Source of the DNA: Larkinella arboricola
Lineage (GTDB): Bacteria; Bacteroidota; Bacteroidia; Cytophagales; Spirosomataceae
NCBI RefSeq assembly: GCF_003259745.1
Contig: NZ_QLMC01000008.1
Location: forward strand, 1-64,000
Length of the DNA stretch: 64,000 nucleotides
Direction: 5' to 3'
How positions within the stretch are numbered: the first letter of the stretch is position 1; each line of letters opens with the position of its first letter. Below the pieces are notes generated by a model. That model was given only the letters and a program-made list of their open reading frames with translations. It had not been told where the DNA came from and made no database searches. The translations under genes were made by a program, and so were the position numbers. This document shows positions 35,612 to 46,109 of this stretch, piece after piece.

Positions 35612-38600
35612 CCGCCAGGGTTTGCAGCTTCTCGTTCTGAAGCCGGATACGCTGGCACAGAATCCGCATCATGTTCCGCAGCACTTCCTCCCGTTCTTCC
35701 ATTAAATCGTAAAAATCTTCGTGATCGATCCGGAACAGCAGCACCTCGGAAGCTGCAATGGCTGACGCTGACCGCGGTTCGGTATCCAGCAGGGCCAGTT
35801 CGCCGAACACATCGCCCCGTTCAAACTGCGCCAGCCGTTCCTGACGGTCATAAATATCAACCGCGCCCGAATAAATCACGAACATGCAATTGCCAATTTC
35901 TCCTTTTTCGAAGATCGTCTGCCCTTCCTGAAACTGGACTTCTTTCATGATGGGGGCAATCGTACTCAGGATGTTTTCGGGCGTATCAGCAAACAGCCGG
36001 GTATTTTTCAGAACAATAACCCGTTCAAAATCAGAAATGTGCTCTTCTTCAATTGATTTCATAAGTTCAACAGAAATCGTGGGATAATCGGCCAGTAACC
36101 GCTGGTACCAGTCGGGATGCTCCACCTGAACCACCTGCAAAACCCCGTTGGCGCTTTCGCTCAGGAGCTGAACCGAATGGTGCAAATAACCGCCCAGCAA
36201 CTGCGCGTTGGGCAACGACCGGGGCCGCCACCGGCGCATGGCCACACTGATGGTCCAGGCCGAAAATACCGTCTCCCCCTGATCCAGAATGTACGTCAGC
36301 AACGATTCTGCGGCCTGGAATACCCCCAGTTGCGCATCGATCAGCCGGACTTTTTCGGTCATGGGAATCTCATCGACCATTGCCTGCAAACACTGGTACA
36401 CCACCCGCGGAATAAGGTTGTCGAGCATTTCGAGGGCGTTGGCCCTCCGCTCCCGCGATGCATGGTCGATGCCCGTCCGGACGCTGGCAATCACATCGCG
36501 GTCGTACAACTGCATGAGCAGAAAAAATACCCGTTGCAGCAGCAGCCCCATTTCGTAATCCAGGCAGGCCAGCAGTTCCTTGTCGTTTTTGTGCAGACTG
36601 CCGTGGAGCAACCGTTGCGCCAGTTTCAGTTCTTCCTGCAACACCTGGTGGTACACGTCCGGGTTGGCTCCTGAAAACTCAAAATGACTAAGCGCCTTCA
36701 AAGCCGCGGTTCGTACCGACAAGTCCGGGCGGCTGATCAGGCTCGTCAGCAGTTGATGGCTTTCCGGCGTCCTGATTTTGGCGCAAACCCCGGCAATCCG
36801 GCGAATCAGTACGGAATCGGTGGCGGTTTGCAGGGCGTTCTCCAGAAAAGGCAGAGCCGCTTCCTGCATGTGGCTCAGCCCCTGAGCGGCCGACCGCCAG
36901 AACATCCGGTTGGTTAGCAGGTTGACCAGATGCCGGGTTAACGCCGGGTGGTTCATGACGCCAGCGGTTCGGATTGCGGCTTTGGTCACATCGGCATCGC
37001 TGCTTGTCAACGTGTCGCTTACCAGCGTATCGTACTGCTCCAGTTGCAGCATCCGGATAATATCCAGTACCGCCAGTCGATCAGCGGTCTGGGATGATTC
37101 GCTCAGCGCATTAAAGCTCGCAGCCGCCTGAGCCGAAAACGGACGGTTTTTCCAACTTCCCAGAATGGCCCCTTTCCGGACAATCAGATCGGTATGATGC
37201 AGCAGGTCCGAGACTTGTTTCGCTTCCGCTCTGGACGCCCCGCTGTACAACCGGCTGGCCAATTCCCGAATGGCCGGCTCGGCATCCTGAGTGGCTAACT
37301 GGTATAGAACGGAAGCATCGGCGGTCAAGGATAAGTCCGTAAACGCTTCCAGCGCAAACCGGCGGACCTGCGCATCGGGATGCTGAAGCAACTTTGTTGA
37401 TCGGTCGGCCAGTTTATCCGGGCGATGCAGCTTTAACCAGTCGATGGCGTTGATAACCTCCTCCACCCGGTCGCTTTTCAGATTTCGCAAAATCAGTTTC
37501 GCGACCTCATCGGGGGCCGCCAGTTCGTTTGTTTCCAGAAAGCGTCGGCTCAGGGCCGATTTCAATTCGTTCAGGTAATGCCGATAGGTCCGCCCGAGAA
37601 GCCAGAACGCAACCAGCGTACCCAGCCCCATCCAGACAAACGGCGCCCACTCGTTCAGTTCCGGATAGGCATGAAATGCGTAGAGCAGAATACCCGCCAG
37701 GGCCATTCCCAGCGGTTCGTAGAAACCCTTAACGAGCGTGTGCCCCTGTAAGCGTTGCGAGGTGCTGAGTGGCTGGAAAAGAACCAGAAAAACCGGATCG
37801 AACAGCGAACGTCGAATCACCTCGAAGGCCAGGTAAAGCGCGCAGTAATAAAGCAGCCAGGCCGATTCGCTGACATTGGAAAGATAAACAGCCGCAAAAA
37901 CCAGTACCGCCACGAAAGCCGTCTGCGGCAACAATTGCAACGACTGCCGAACGCCCAGCCGGTCCAGCGCCCGACGGGAAAGCAGTACTTTCACCAGCAT
38001 CGCCACCAGGTACGTCAGGGCCAATACCTGACTCACGTACTGAAGCAGCGAAGTCGTCGCGTGAATTTTGTATTTGACGTTGATAAAAAACGCGTATTCG
38101 ACACTGGCCGCAACCGTGGCCACAGCAACCAGACTCAGGCACATCAGCGTAATCAGCTGGCTATTGCCAAACAGTTGCTCGACAATCCGAGACTGACTGG
38201 GTTGCCGCACTCGCGACGACCCGTGTGAGGTGTGAATATCGTGGGAACGATACGTCAGCCGCAGCATGTAAATGGCCGCCAGAAAAGACCCGAAAGCCAC
38301 CAGCAGCAGGAAAAACATATCGGTATGGGCGTGTACCAGTGCCGCCAGAATAGCCCCCAGCGCCTTGGCGGGCATATCACCCGAACTAATGACGCTGAAA
38401 AGCCGCTTGCTCTGCCGCACATCAAACACCACCGCCGATACGCCCCAGAACTCCAGACTTGTCAATAAATAGATCAGCCGATACCCCACCATAATGGCAA
38501 TGGCCGCCCAGACCGAGTGCCCCACCAACACCAGCACAGCCAGCACAAATGTCAGCGCAATTACCGCCCACAACACCCGAACGGCCAGACTCCGCAGCGC

Positions 38601-38840
38601 CAGATGGTGTTCATAATGAGCATAGAGTTTCCCGACCAGCATCATGCCAATGGCCGAGCCTATAAAGGCAATCGGTAAGCTGGTTTCGGGATGATTTTCA
38701 AGCAGAATGACATTGGCCGAAACATACGCCAGAATTGTTCCGATACCGAGAAAGAAATTATGTAGGAAAAACAACCAGACCGTTCTGACTTCGTGTTGGC
38801 GAACACCTATCGAACGGTAAAACTTTTGCACTGGCGACAT
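35592..38840 (-). CDS. NTT/MFS-like membrane protein fused to HEAT repeats and a cNMP-binding domain
   Basis: The 1082-residue protein has about twelve membrane helices in residues 15-420, resembling Npt1/Npt2 nucleotide transporters ([35 protein letters not shown]), then a long HEAT-like helical region (about 450-900), and a C-terminal cyclic-nucleotide domain (about 935-1070) with the phosphate cassette [15 protein letters not shown]. It ends by overlapping the HD gene. Binding of cAMP or cGMP is likely from the cassette. Whether the membrane part transports anything is unknown; such fusions are described as ATP/ADP-translocase-like in Bacteroidota but I know no studied case. Confidence 0.85.
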   Translation of the reverse strand: MSPVQKFYRSIGVRQHEVRTVWLFFLHNFFLGIGTILAYVSANVILLENHPETSLPIAFIGSAIGMMLVGKLYAHYEHHLALRSLAVRVLWAVIALTFVLAVLVLVGHSVWAAIAIMVGYRLIYLLTSLEFWGVSAVVFDVRQSKRLFSVISSGDMPAKALGAILAALVHAHTDMFFLLLVAFGSFLAAIYMLRLTYRSHDIHTSHGSSRVRQPSQSRIVEQLFGNSQLITLMCLSLVAVATVAASVEYAFFINVKYKIHATTSLLQYVSQVLALTYLVAMLVKVLLSRRALDRLGVRQSLQLLPQTAFVAVLVFAAVYLSNVSESAWLLYYCALYLAFEVIRRSLFDPVFLVLFQPLSTSQRLQGHTLVKGFYEPLGMALAGILLYAFHAYPELNEWAPFVWMGLGTLVAFWLLGRTYRHYLNELKSALSRRFLETNELAAPDEVAKLILRNLKSDRVEEVINAIDWLKLHRPDKLADRSTKLLQHPDAQVRRFALEAFTDLSLTADASVLYQLATQDAEPAIRELASRLYSGASRAEAKQVSDLLHHTDLIVRKGAILGSWKNRPFSAQAAASFNALSESSQTADRLAVLDIIRMLQLEQYDTLVSDTLTSSDADVTKAAIRTAGVMNHPALTRHLVNLLTNRMFWRSAAQGLSHMQEAALPFLENALQTATDSVLIRRIAGVCAKIRTPESHQLLTSLISRPDLSVRTAALKALSHFEFSGANPDVYHQVLQEELKLAQRLLHGSLHKNDKELLACLDYEMGLLLQRVFFLLMQLYDRDVIASVRTGIDHASRERRANALEMLDNLIPRVVYQCLQAMVDEIPMTEKVRLIDAQLGVFQAAESLLTYILDQGETVFSAWTISVAMRRWRPRSLPNAQLLGGYLHHSVQLLSESANGVLQVVQVEHPDWYQRLLADYPTISVELMKSIEEEHISDFERVIVLKNTRLFADTPENILSTIAPIMKEVQFQEGQTIFEKGEIGNCMFVIYSGAVDIYDRQERLAQFERGDVFGELALLDTEPRSASAIAASEVLLFRIDHEDFYDLMEEREEVLRNMMRILCQRIRLQNEKLQTLAVRPDNG

Positions 38841-38924
38841 GCCGTTTTCAGCTTGGTAATACCTATCAATAATACGGCTTTTCCGCCATTCTGCCTACTT
38901 TTACAGACAATTTCCAATTTGATC

Positions 38925-41900
38925 ATGGTATCGCAACAAACACCAACGTATCCTCAACTCCAGAAACCGATTCGGATTGTAACGGCCGCGGCCCTGTTCG
39001 ACGGCCACGATGCGGCCATTAATATCATGCGTCGGCTGATGCAGGCATCCGGGGCCGAAGTGATTCACCTGGGCCACAACCGCTCGGTCGCGGAGATTGT
39101 CGATTGCGCCATTCAGGAGGATGTGCAGGGCATTGCCGTGACATCTTACCAGGGTGGTCACCTCGAATTTTTCAAGTACATGATTGATTTGCTCCGGGAA
39201 AAGGGTGCGGGTCATATCCAGGTTTTTGGCGGAGGGGGCGGGACCATTCTGCCCATTGAAATCGAGGAGTTGCACCAATACGGTGTTGCCCGGATTTATT
39301 CACCGGACGACGGACGCACGATGGGTTTGCAGGGCATGATCAATGATTTACTCGAAAAATGTAACCAGACCGCCCAAACACCACTGCCACTAGAAACGCT
39401 GAACGGGCAATTGCTTCGTCGGACGCAGGCCAAAGACGTTAACCTGATTGGGCAATTAATTTCCATAGCGGAGAATGAACCGGAACGCTACACCCGTACC
39501 CGCCCCCTCTGGCAACCCGCCGAAAACCGGACGAAAACCGTTCCGGTCCTGGGCATCACCGGCACGGGCGGAGCCGGTAAATCGTCGCTGGTCGATGAGT
39601 TGGTTCGGCGGTTTCTGATTTACGTTCCGGACAAAACCGTGGCCATCCTGTCCGTCGATCCGTCGAAGCGGAAAACCGGCGGGGCGCTCCTGGGCGACCG
39701 CATCCGGATGAACGCGATCCACCCCGATCTGTCAGCCGGGCGGGTGTATATGCGCTCGCTGGCAACCCGGCAGGCTAATCTGGCCCTGAGCCAACATGTG
39801 CGCGACGCCATCGAGATTTGCAAAACGGCACAATTTGACCTGATCATCATCGAAACCTCCGGCATCGGGCAGTCGGATACGGAAATCACCGAGCATTCGG
39901 ACGTGAGCCTGTACGTCATGACCGCCGAGTACGGCGCGGCCACGCAACTGGAGAAAATCGACATGCTCGACTTTGCCGACGCCATTGCCATCAACAAGTT
40001 TGATAAACGGGGTTCGTTGGATGCCCTGCGCGACGTTCGGAAGCAATACCGCCGAAACCACGCTGCTACCCACCCCACTATTTGGGAAACTGCTGATGAC
40101 GAACTGCCCATTTTCGGTACCGTTGCGTCTCAGTTCAACGACGACGGGATGCACGTGCTGTTTACCAAACTGATGCAGTTGATTGGGCAGAAAACCGGCA
40201 TTTCGTTACTGGAAGAGGTTCCGGTTGCCTCTTCTTCCCCGCCTGCTCCGGCGTCCATCATTCCACCCGACCGGGTACGGTATCTGGCCGAGATTGTGGA
40301 AACCAGCGATCAGTACGACGCTTTTGTCCGGGAACAGGTCGCTATTGCCCGCAAACTATACCAGCTAAACGGCGTTCTGGAAACGCTCAGAACCAGCCAA
40401 AATGGAGCGGAAACGGCGGATGCCCTGACGGCGATTTACCAGGATTTCGAAAACCGTCTTCACCATGCGTGTCGGCAACTGCTGAAAGCGTGGCCGGACC
40501 TGAAAGCGCAATACCGGGCTGATACATACCACTATCAGGTGCGCGACAAAACGATTCACCAGAGCCTATTTTCTACGTCTCTGGCCGGCGTACGGATTCC
40601 GAAAATCAGTTTGCCCACCTACGAAGACTGGGGCGACATTCTGCGCTGGCTGCTGACCGAGAATGTACCGGGTGAATTCCCCTACACCGCCGGGGTGTTT
40701 CCGCTCAGGCGCGAGGGAGAAGACCCGGCCCGGATGTTTGCCGGTGAGGGCGGTCCGGAACGCACCAACCGGCGGTTTCACTACGTTTCAAAAGGGATGC
40801 CTGCCAAACGGCTTTCCACGGCGTTCGATTCTGTTACGCTCTACGGCGAAGACCCGGATTACCGCCCCGACATTTACGGAAAAATCGGTAACTCAGGCGT
40901 CAGCATCTGCACATTGGACGATGCCAAAAAACTCTACAGCGGCTTCGATCTCTGCGACCCGGCCACCTCGGTTTCGATGACGATCAACGGCCCGGCCCCG
41001 ATGCTGCTCGGCTTTTTCCTGAATGCCGCCATCGACCAGCAATGTGAGAAATGGCTGCGCCAGCAGGGAAAAACCAGCGAACCCTATACCCAGACCGCTC
41101 TACCCCACTACAACGGCCCGTTGCCCGACGGCAACGACGGTTTGGGGTTGCTCCTGCTCGGAACGACCGGAGACCGGGTTCTGCCCCGGGAAGTATACGA
41201 GAAAATCAAAGCCGATACGCTCCGGCAGGTGCGCGGAACGGTACAGGCCGATATTTTAAAGGAAGATCAGGCGCAGAACACCTGCATTTTCTCGACCGAG
41301 TTTGCCCTGCGGATGATGGGCGATATTCAGCAGTATTTCACCGACAGGCAGGTGCGCAATTTTTACTCGGTGTCGATTTCGGGTTACCACATTGCCGAAG
41401 CCGGGGCCAACCCAATTTCCCAGCTGGCCTTCACGCTGTCAAACGGGTTCACGTTTGTGGAGTATTACCTCGCACGCGGGATACACATCGACGATTTTGC
41501 GCCGAACCTTTCCTTCTTTTTCTCCAACGGCATGGACCCGGAGTACTCGGTGCTGGGCCGGGTAGCGCGCCGGATCTGGGCAAAAGCCATGAAGTATAAA
41601 TACAAAGCCAACGAGCGCTCACAGAAACTGAAGTACCATATTCAGACGTCGGGGCGGAGTTTGCACGCGCAGGAAATTGCGTTCAACGACATCCGGACGA
41701 CACTTCAGGCGCTGACGGCTTTGTCTGACAACTGCAATTCGCTCCACACGAATGCCTACGACGAAGCCATCACGACGCCGACGGAAGAAAGCGTCCGGCG
41801 GGCCATGGCCATCCAGTTGATTATCAACAAGGAATTTGGGCTGGCCAAAAACGAAAACCCGTTGCAGGGCGCTTTCATCATCGAAGAACTGACCGATCTG

Positions 41901-42332
41901 GTTGAGCAGGCCGTTCTGAACGAATTCCGCAGTCTGAACGAACGCGGGGGTGTGCTGGGTGCTATGGAACGGATGTACCAGCGCAGCAAAATTCAGGACG
42001 AGTCGATGGTCTACGAGATGCAGAAACACAGCGGCAAACTGCCCATCGTGGGCGTTAACACCTTCCTGGACCCGAATGGCTCTCCGACCCGCATTCCGCA
42101 GGAAATTATCCGCTCAACGGACGAGGAAAAACGCTATGCCATCGAATCGCGGCTGGCTTTTCAGGACCGGAACCGGGAAGCGGCTGCAACGGCCTTGAAA
42201 CAGGTGCAAACGGTGGCCCTGTCGAACGGAAACATTTTTGAAGCCCTGATGGAAGCCACAAAAGTTTGCACCCTGGGCCAATTGTCGCGAGCGCTGTATG
42301 CCGTTGGCGGCCAATACCGTCGAAACATGTAA
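38925..42332 (+). CDS. icmF: Fused isobutyryl-CoA mutase (IcmF)
   Basis: The 1135-residue protein joins, in order, a B12-binding domain (about 15-150, with [11 protein letters not shown] as the DxHxxG region), a MeaI-type G-protein chaperone (P-loop GTGGAGKSS about 211-219, AINKFDK) and a mutase TIM barrel (about 560-1090, with [13 protein letters not shown] and [13 protein letters not shown]). IcmF interconverts isobutyryl-CoA and n-butyryl-CoA with adenosylcobalamin; some variants use pivalyl- or isovaleryl-CoA. ATG 38925 gives the family length; the longer frame overlaps the divergent gene. Only 84 bases separate it from that gene. Confidence 0.95.
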   Translation: MVSQQTPTYPQLQKPIRIVTAAALFDGHDAAINIMRRLMQASGAEVIHLGHNRSVAEIVDCAIQEDVQGIAVTSYQGGHLEFFKYMIDLLREKGAGHIQVFGGGGGTILPIEIEELHQYGVARIYSPDDGRTMGLQGMINDLLEKCNQTAQTPLPLETLNGQLLRRTQAKDVNLIGQLISIAENEPERYTRTRPLWQPAENRTKTVPVLGITGTGGAGKSSLVDELVRRFLIYVPDKTVAILSVDPSKRKTGGALLGDRIRMNAIHPDLSAGRVYMRSLATRQANLALSQHVRDAIEICKTAQFDLIIIETSGIGQSDTEITEHSDVSLYVMTAEYGAATQLEKIDMLDFADAIAINKFDKRGSLDALRDVRKQYRRNHAATHPTIWETADDELPIFGTVASQFNDDGMHVLFTKLMQLIGQKTGISLLEEVPVASSSPPAPASIIPPDRVRYLAEIVETSDQYDAFVREQVAIARKLYQLNGVLETLRTSQNGAETADALTAIYQDFENRLHHACRQLLKAWPDLKAQYRADTYHYQVRDKTIHQSLFSTSLAGVRIPKISLPTYEDWGDILRWLLTENVPGEFPYTAGVFPLRREGEDPARMFAGEGGPERTNRRFHYVSKGMPAKRLSTAFDSVTLYGEDPDYRPDIYGKIGNSGVSICTLDDAKKLYSGFDLCDPATSVSMTINGPAPMLLGFFLNAAIDQQCEKWLRQQGKTSEPYTQTALPHYNGPLPDGNDGLGLLLLGTTGDRVLPREVYEKIKADTLRQVRGTVQADILKEDQAQNTCIFSTEFALRMMGDIQQYFTDRQVRNFYSVSISGYHIAEAGANPISQLAFTLSNGFTFVEYYLARGIHIDDFAPNLSFFFSNGMDPEYSVLGRVARRIWAKAMKYKYKANERSQKLKYHIQTSGRSLHAQEIAFNDIRTTLQALTALSDNCNSLHTNAYDEAITTPTEESVRRAMAIQLIINKEFGLAKNENPLQGAFIIEELTDLVEQAVLNEFRSLNERGGVLGAMERMYQRSKIQDESMVYEMQKHSGKLPIVGVNTFLDPNGSPTRIPQEIIRSTDEEKRYAIESRLAFQDRNREAAATALKQVQTVALSNGNIFEALMEATKVCTLGQLSRALYAVGGQYRRNM

Positions 42333-42373
42333 ATACCTGACCAACAAATACATAAAAACCCCGTTTCTTTATA

Positions 42374-42895
42374 ATGATGAAAGCAACGGCCGTCAGTATC
42401 CTTATTTTTCTGTTGCCCACCGTTTTATGGGCTCAGCTTTCCAAACAAAGAAGCTGGCAAAACGATTTCTTATTCAGGGTTCGGCCCCAACTGGATTCTG
42501 GTATGGATATAAACCGGCTCTCCCGCGAATCCTGTCACCGATTGATCGATAAAATGTTTACGATTGATCAACAATACCGGGACAGTTCGATGCGCTATGA
42601 ACTCCATACCGAGAAGGAACGGTATTTTACCGGTTTAACGAACCAGAACGATCTGGTAAACTGGACTCTCCTGCTGAAAATAGTAAAACGGCATGGCTGG
42701 CCTTGTCAGGCGAACGGTGAACGTTCGTACAAAGCCTGGATTATTGCCTGGCACGCCCGGGCCGACTGGAAATGGGTGCAACGTTTCTATCCTCACGTAA
42801 AAAAAGGGTACCAATTGCACTGTGTCCATCCAAATTTGTACCGGGAGTTTAAAGACCTGTTTAACCACCTGAATAAAATCTTTAACCCCACATAA
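42374..42895 (+). CDS. Small secreted protein, possibly DUF6624-like
   Basis: The 173-residue protein has a signal peptide (residues 1-21, ending in LWAQ). The mature part has DQQYRDSS, then LLKIVKRHGWPCQANGE and WIIAWHARADW, which recall the GWP and His motif of DUF6624 proteins, but the match is partial. Function is unknown. It starts 41 bases after icmF and may be co-transcribed. Two overlapping ATGs (42374 and 42377) are both possible starts. Confidence 0.6.
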   Translation: MMKATAVSILIFLLPTVLWAQLSKQRSWQNDFLFRVRPQLDSGMDINRLSRESCHRLIDKMFTIDQQYRDSSMRYELHTEKERYFTGLTNQNDLVNWTLLLKIVKRHGWPCQANGERSYKAWIIAWHARADWKWVQRFYPHVKKGYQLHCVHPNLYREFKDLFNHLNKIFNPT

Positions 42896-43191
42896 ACTTG
42901 AACTGTATGCAAACCAGTAACAAATATTTTTAGAGATTCTAGGAAGACTGGCGCGAAAAATGATCAGGCTCTTTCCGCAGTCTTATTTTGTCTGATAAAG
43001 CAAGACAAAACGGGCTTTTAATGGCGAAAGAAGCACTTTTCATAAAGTAACTTCGCAAAAATTAATAGCTTTCCGACGCCAGATTGTTAAAGTAGAACAC
43101 TAAATTAAGGCGACCAATGACTTCATGACTGTTAAGTCGTCTAACTTCATACTTATTGTTTTTAGCGTAACCGCCGTACCTGAAGCTTCAT
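42896..43191. other. Intergenic region with inverted repeat upstream of glucosidase
   Basis: About 300 AT-rich bases. TTTTGTCT (42986-42993) and AGACAAAA (43003-43010) form an 8-bp inverted repeat with a nine-base loop that could be an operator or weak terminator. Nothing else was recognised. Confidence 0.45.
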
Positions 43192-45882
43192 ATGGAATAC
43201 AACCTTAAGATGCAAAACAACATTGAACGCGAGCGAATTTACAGCCGCGCAGACAACAAAGGGTGGAAGAAATGGGGACCTTATCTCTCGGAACGCTCGT
43301 GGGGTACGGTTCGTGAGGATTATAGTGTTCACGGCAATGCCTGGGGCTTTATAACGCACGACATGGCGCGCTCCCGGGCCTACCGCTGGGGAGAAGACGG
43401 CATTGGCGGGCTTTCTGACAACAAAGGACACGTTTGTTTTGCACTCGCCTTCTGGAACCACCAGGACAGCATTATCAAGGAACGGCTTTTTGGTTTGACT
43501 GGCCCCGAAGGCAACCACGGCGAAGACGTAAAAGAGTTGTATTATTACCTCGATAGTACGCCGACGCACTCGTACATGAAAATGCTGTACAAGTATCCGC
43601 AGCAACCTTTCCCGTACACCCGGCTGGTGGATGCCGCCCGGCATCGAAACCGGCTCGAAACCGAATTTGAGCTGGTCGATACCGGTATTTTCGACGAAAA
43701 TCAGTACTTCGACATCTTCATGGAGTACGCCAAAAATGATGAGAACGATATTCTGATCAAGGTTACGGCGCATAACCGGTCTGCTCAGGACGCTCCCCTG
43801 ACGATCCTGCCTACGCTCTGGTTCCGCAACACCTGGTCGTGGGGGTATGAACAATATGCCTACAAACCCATCCTGAATGGTATTTCCACCACGCAGATTG
43901 CGGTCGATCATAAGCTGCTCGGCAAATACAAGCTCTACTGCGAAGATGCTGACGAATTGCTGTTCTGCGAAAACGAAACCAATTCCGAACGGCTTTATGG
44001 CATTCCGAACGAGTCGCTGTTCTGCAAGGACGGAATTAACAATTACATTACTTCGGGCGACAAAAAATTCGTCAACCCCAATCAGATTGGCTCCAAGGCT
44101 TCGGCGCGGTACGTCCGGACGGTTCCAGGGGGCGATTCGGTGACCATCCGGTTGCGGTTCAGCCAGGATACGCACAACAGCCAGCCGTTTGCCGATTTCG
44201 ACGAAATTTTTAACCAGCGGTTGCGGGAAGCCGACGAGTTTTACGATCAGTTACAGAGCAACGTGGTCGATCCGGAACTGCGGAACATTCAGCGGCAGGC
44301 CTACGCCGGTATGCTGTGGAACAAGCAGTTCTATTATTACAACGTCAACGAGTGGCTGAAGGGCGACCCCAAAATGCCGACGCCATTCCACGGTCGGGCC
44401 TACCAGCGCAATTCCAGCTGGCGGCATATGTACACGGCCAACATCCTGTCGATGCCCGACAAATGGGAATATCCGTGGTTTGCAGCCTGGGATCTGGCAT
44501 TTCATACCTTAACGCTCGCCCGGCTCGACCCACACTTTGCCAAACGGCAGCTGGCGGTTATTCTGCGCGAGTACTATATGCACCCCAACGGCCAGATTCC
44601 GGCCTACGAGTGGAATTTTAGCGATGTGAACCCACCCGTCCACGCCTGGGCTACCTGGAAGGTTTATGAAATCGACCGGGACATGAACGGCAAAGGCGAC
44701 ATTGACTTTCTGGAACGGGTTTTTCATAAACTGCTGCTCAATTTTACGTGGTGGGTCAACCGCAAGGACGTAAACGGGAACAGCATCTTCGGCGGGGGCT
44801 TCCTCGGCCTGGATAACATTGGGGTCTTCGACCGAAGCCAGCCGTTGCCAATGGGCGGCCACATCGAACAGGCCGACGGCACGGGCTGGATGGCGATGTA
44901 TACGCTTAATATGCTGCGAATTGCCTGCGAAATTGCCCTCACCCGGCCCTCGTATCAGGACATGGCGTCCAAGTTTTTCGAGCACTTCCTGCACATCGCA
45001 GCCGCCATGAAAAACCTGGGTGGACAGGGCATCAGTTTGTGGGACGAAGACGACCAGTTTTACTACGATGTGCTGCACACACCCGACTCCAGTATGCTGC
45101 TGAAAATCCGGTCGATGGTGGGTCTGATTCCGTTGTTCGCCGTTGAGATTCTGGACGATCAACTGCTGGAAAAACTGCCGGACTTCAAACGCCGGGTGGA
45201 ATGGGTGTTGACCAACCGCCCGGATCTGGCGTCGCTGGTTTCGCGCTGGCACGAACCGGGAAAAGGCGCGACGCACCTGCTCTCGCTGCTGCGCGGTCAC
45301 CGGATGAAAATGCTGCTCAAACGCATGTTCGACGAAACGGAATTTTTGTCCGATTACGGCATCCGGGCCCTGTCGAAATACCACGGCGAAAAACCGTACG
45401 AGTTCAACCTGAACGGCGAAATCTTCACGGTTAAATATGTTCCGAATGAGTCAGAAACGAGCCTGTTTGGGGGTAATTCCAACTGGCGGGGGCCTATCTG
45501 GTTTCCGGTCAATTACCTGCTGATCGACTCGCTCCTCAAGTTTTACAACTACTACGGCGACGATTTTGAGATCGAATACCCGACGAATTCCGGACAGGTC
45601 ATGAGCATCAAGGAAGCCACGGTGCTGGTTGCCGAGCGTCTGATCAACATCTTCCGGCGCGACAATACGGGCAACATTCCGGCTTATAACGGGTATCAGA
45701 AATTCCAGAACGATCCCCACTTCAAGGATCTGCACCTGTTTTTCGAATATTTCCACGGCGACAACGGCAGCGGTCTGGGCGCCAACCACCAAACCGGCTG
45801 GACAGGTCTGGTAGCCGATCTGATCGAGTTTTTATACCAGCACCGTCAACAGCAGGAACCCGTTCATGCCAAGGTATTGTAA
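43192..45882 (+). CDS. GH63-type glucosidase
   Basis: The 896-residue protein has no signal peptide and matches the bacterial GH63/MGH1-like glucosidase pattern: WKKWGPYLSERSWGTVREDY at the start, RWGEDGIGGLSDNKG, and an (alpha/alpha)6 barrel with WEYPWFAAWDLAFHTLTLAR, YEWNFSDVNPPVHAWA and NWRGPIWFPVNYL. Relatives cleave alpha-glucosides such as mannosylglycerate, glucosylglycerate or short alpha-glucans in the cytoplasm. A second ATG at 43210 would remove six residues and is also plausible. It is monocistronic, closed by a terminator. Confidence 0.85.
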   Translation: MEYNLKMQNNIERERIYSRADNKGWKKWGPYLSERSWGTVREDYSVHGNAWGFITHDMARSRAYRWGEDGIGGLSDNKGHVCFALAFWNHQDSIIKERLFGLTGPEGNHGEDVKELYYYLDSTPTHSYMKMLYKYPQQPFPYTRLVDAARHRNRLETEFELVDTGIFDENQYFDIFMEYAKNDENDILIKVTAHNRSAQDAPLTILPTLWFRNTWSWGYEQYAYKPILNGISTTQIAVDHKLLGKYKLYCEDADELLFCENETNSERLYGIPNESLFCKDGINNYITSGDKKFVNPNQIGSKASARYVRTVPGGDSVTIRLRFSQDTHNSQPFADFDEIFNQRLREADEFYDQLQSNVVDPELRNIQRQAYAGMLWNKQFYYYNVNEWLKGDPKMPTPFHGRAYQRNSSWRHMYTANILSMPDKWEYPWFAAWDLAFHTLTLARLDPHFAKRQLAVILREYYMHPNGQIPAYEWNFSDVNPPVHAWATWKVYEIDRDMNGKGDIDFLERVFHKLLLNFTWWVNRKDVNGNSIFGGGFLGLDNIGVFDRSQPLPMGGHIEQADGTGWMAMYTLNMLRIACEIALTRPSYQDMASKFFEHFLHIAAAMKNLGGQGISLWDEDDQFYYDVLHTPDSSMLLKIRSMVGLIPLFAVEILDDQLLEKLPDFKRRVEWVLTNRPDLASLVSRWHEPGKGATHLLSLLRGHRMKMLLKRMFDETEFLSDYGIRALSKYHGEKPYEFNLNGEIFTVKYVPNESETSLFGGNSNWRGPIWFPVNYLLIDSLLKFYNYYGDDFEIEYPTNSGQVMSIKEATVLVAERLINIFRRDNTGNIPAYNGYQKFQNDPHFKDLHLFFEYFHGDNGSGLGANHQTGWTGLVADLIEFLYQHRQQQEPVHAKVL

Positions 45883-45926
45883 CGGTTATTAATCCATAAT
45901 TCGGTTCGTTTCCAAGCCCTACTCCG

Positions 45927-45973
45927 GCCAGTCCGTTGCTTTTTGTCAACAAGAAGCGACGGACTGGCTTTTT
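45927..45973 (+). terminator. Intrinsic terminator after the glucosidase gene
   Basis: Perfect 10-bp stem (45927-45936 with 45959-45968), large loop, and five T at 45969-45973. Confidence 0.8.
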
Positions 45974-46109
45974 GTTGTTGCCGCTTAACGAAAAACCGGC
46001 CTCATTTGTTCAGCCATAGAATCATAAATTTCAATCGCCCATCCCCTTTCTTTGGCTAGTCCGGCTAAAACCTGTATCTTCACCCACCCCGTCATAACTT
46101 CTGATACGA

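Noticed and set aside
43162-44175. 337-codon open frame antisense to the glucosidase gene
   Set aside because: Shadow of a GC-rich gene; no domain and implausible composition.
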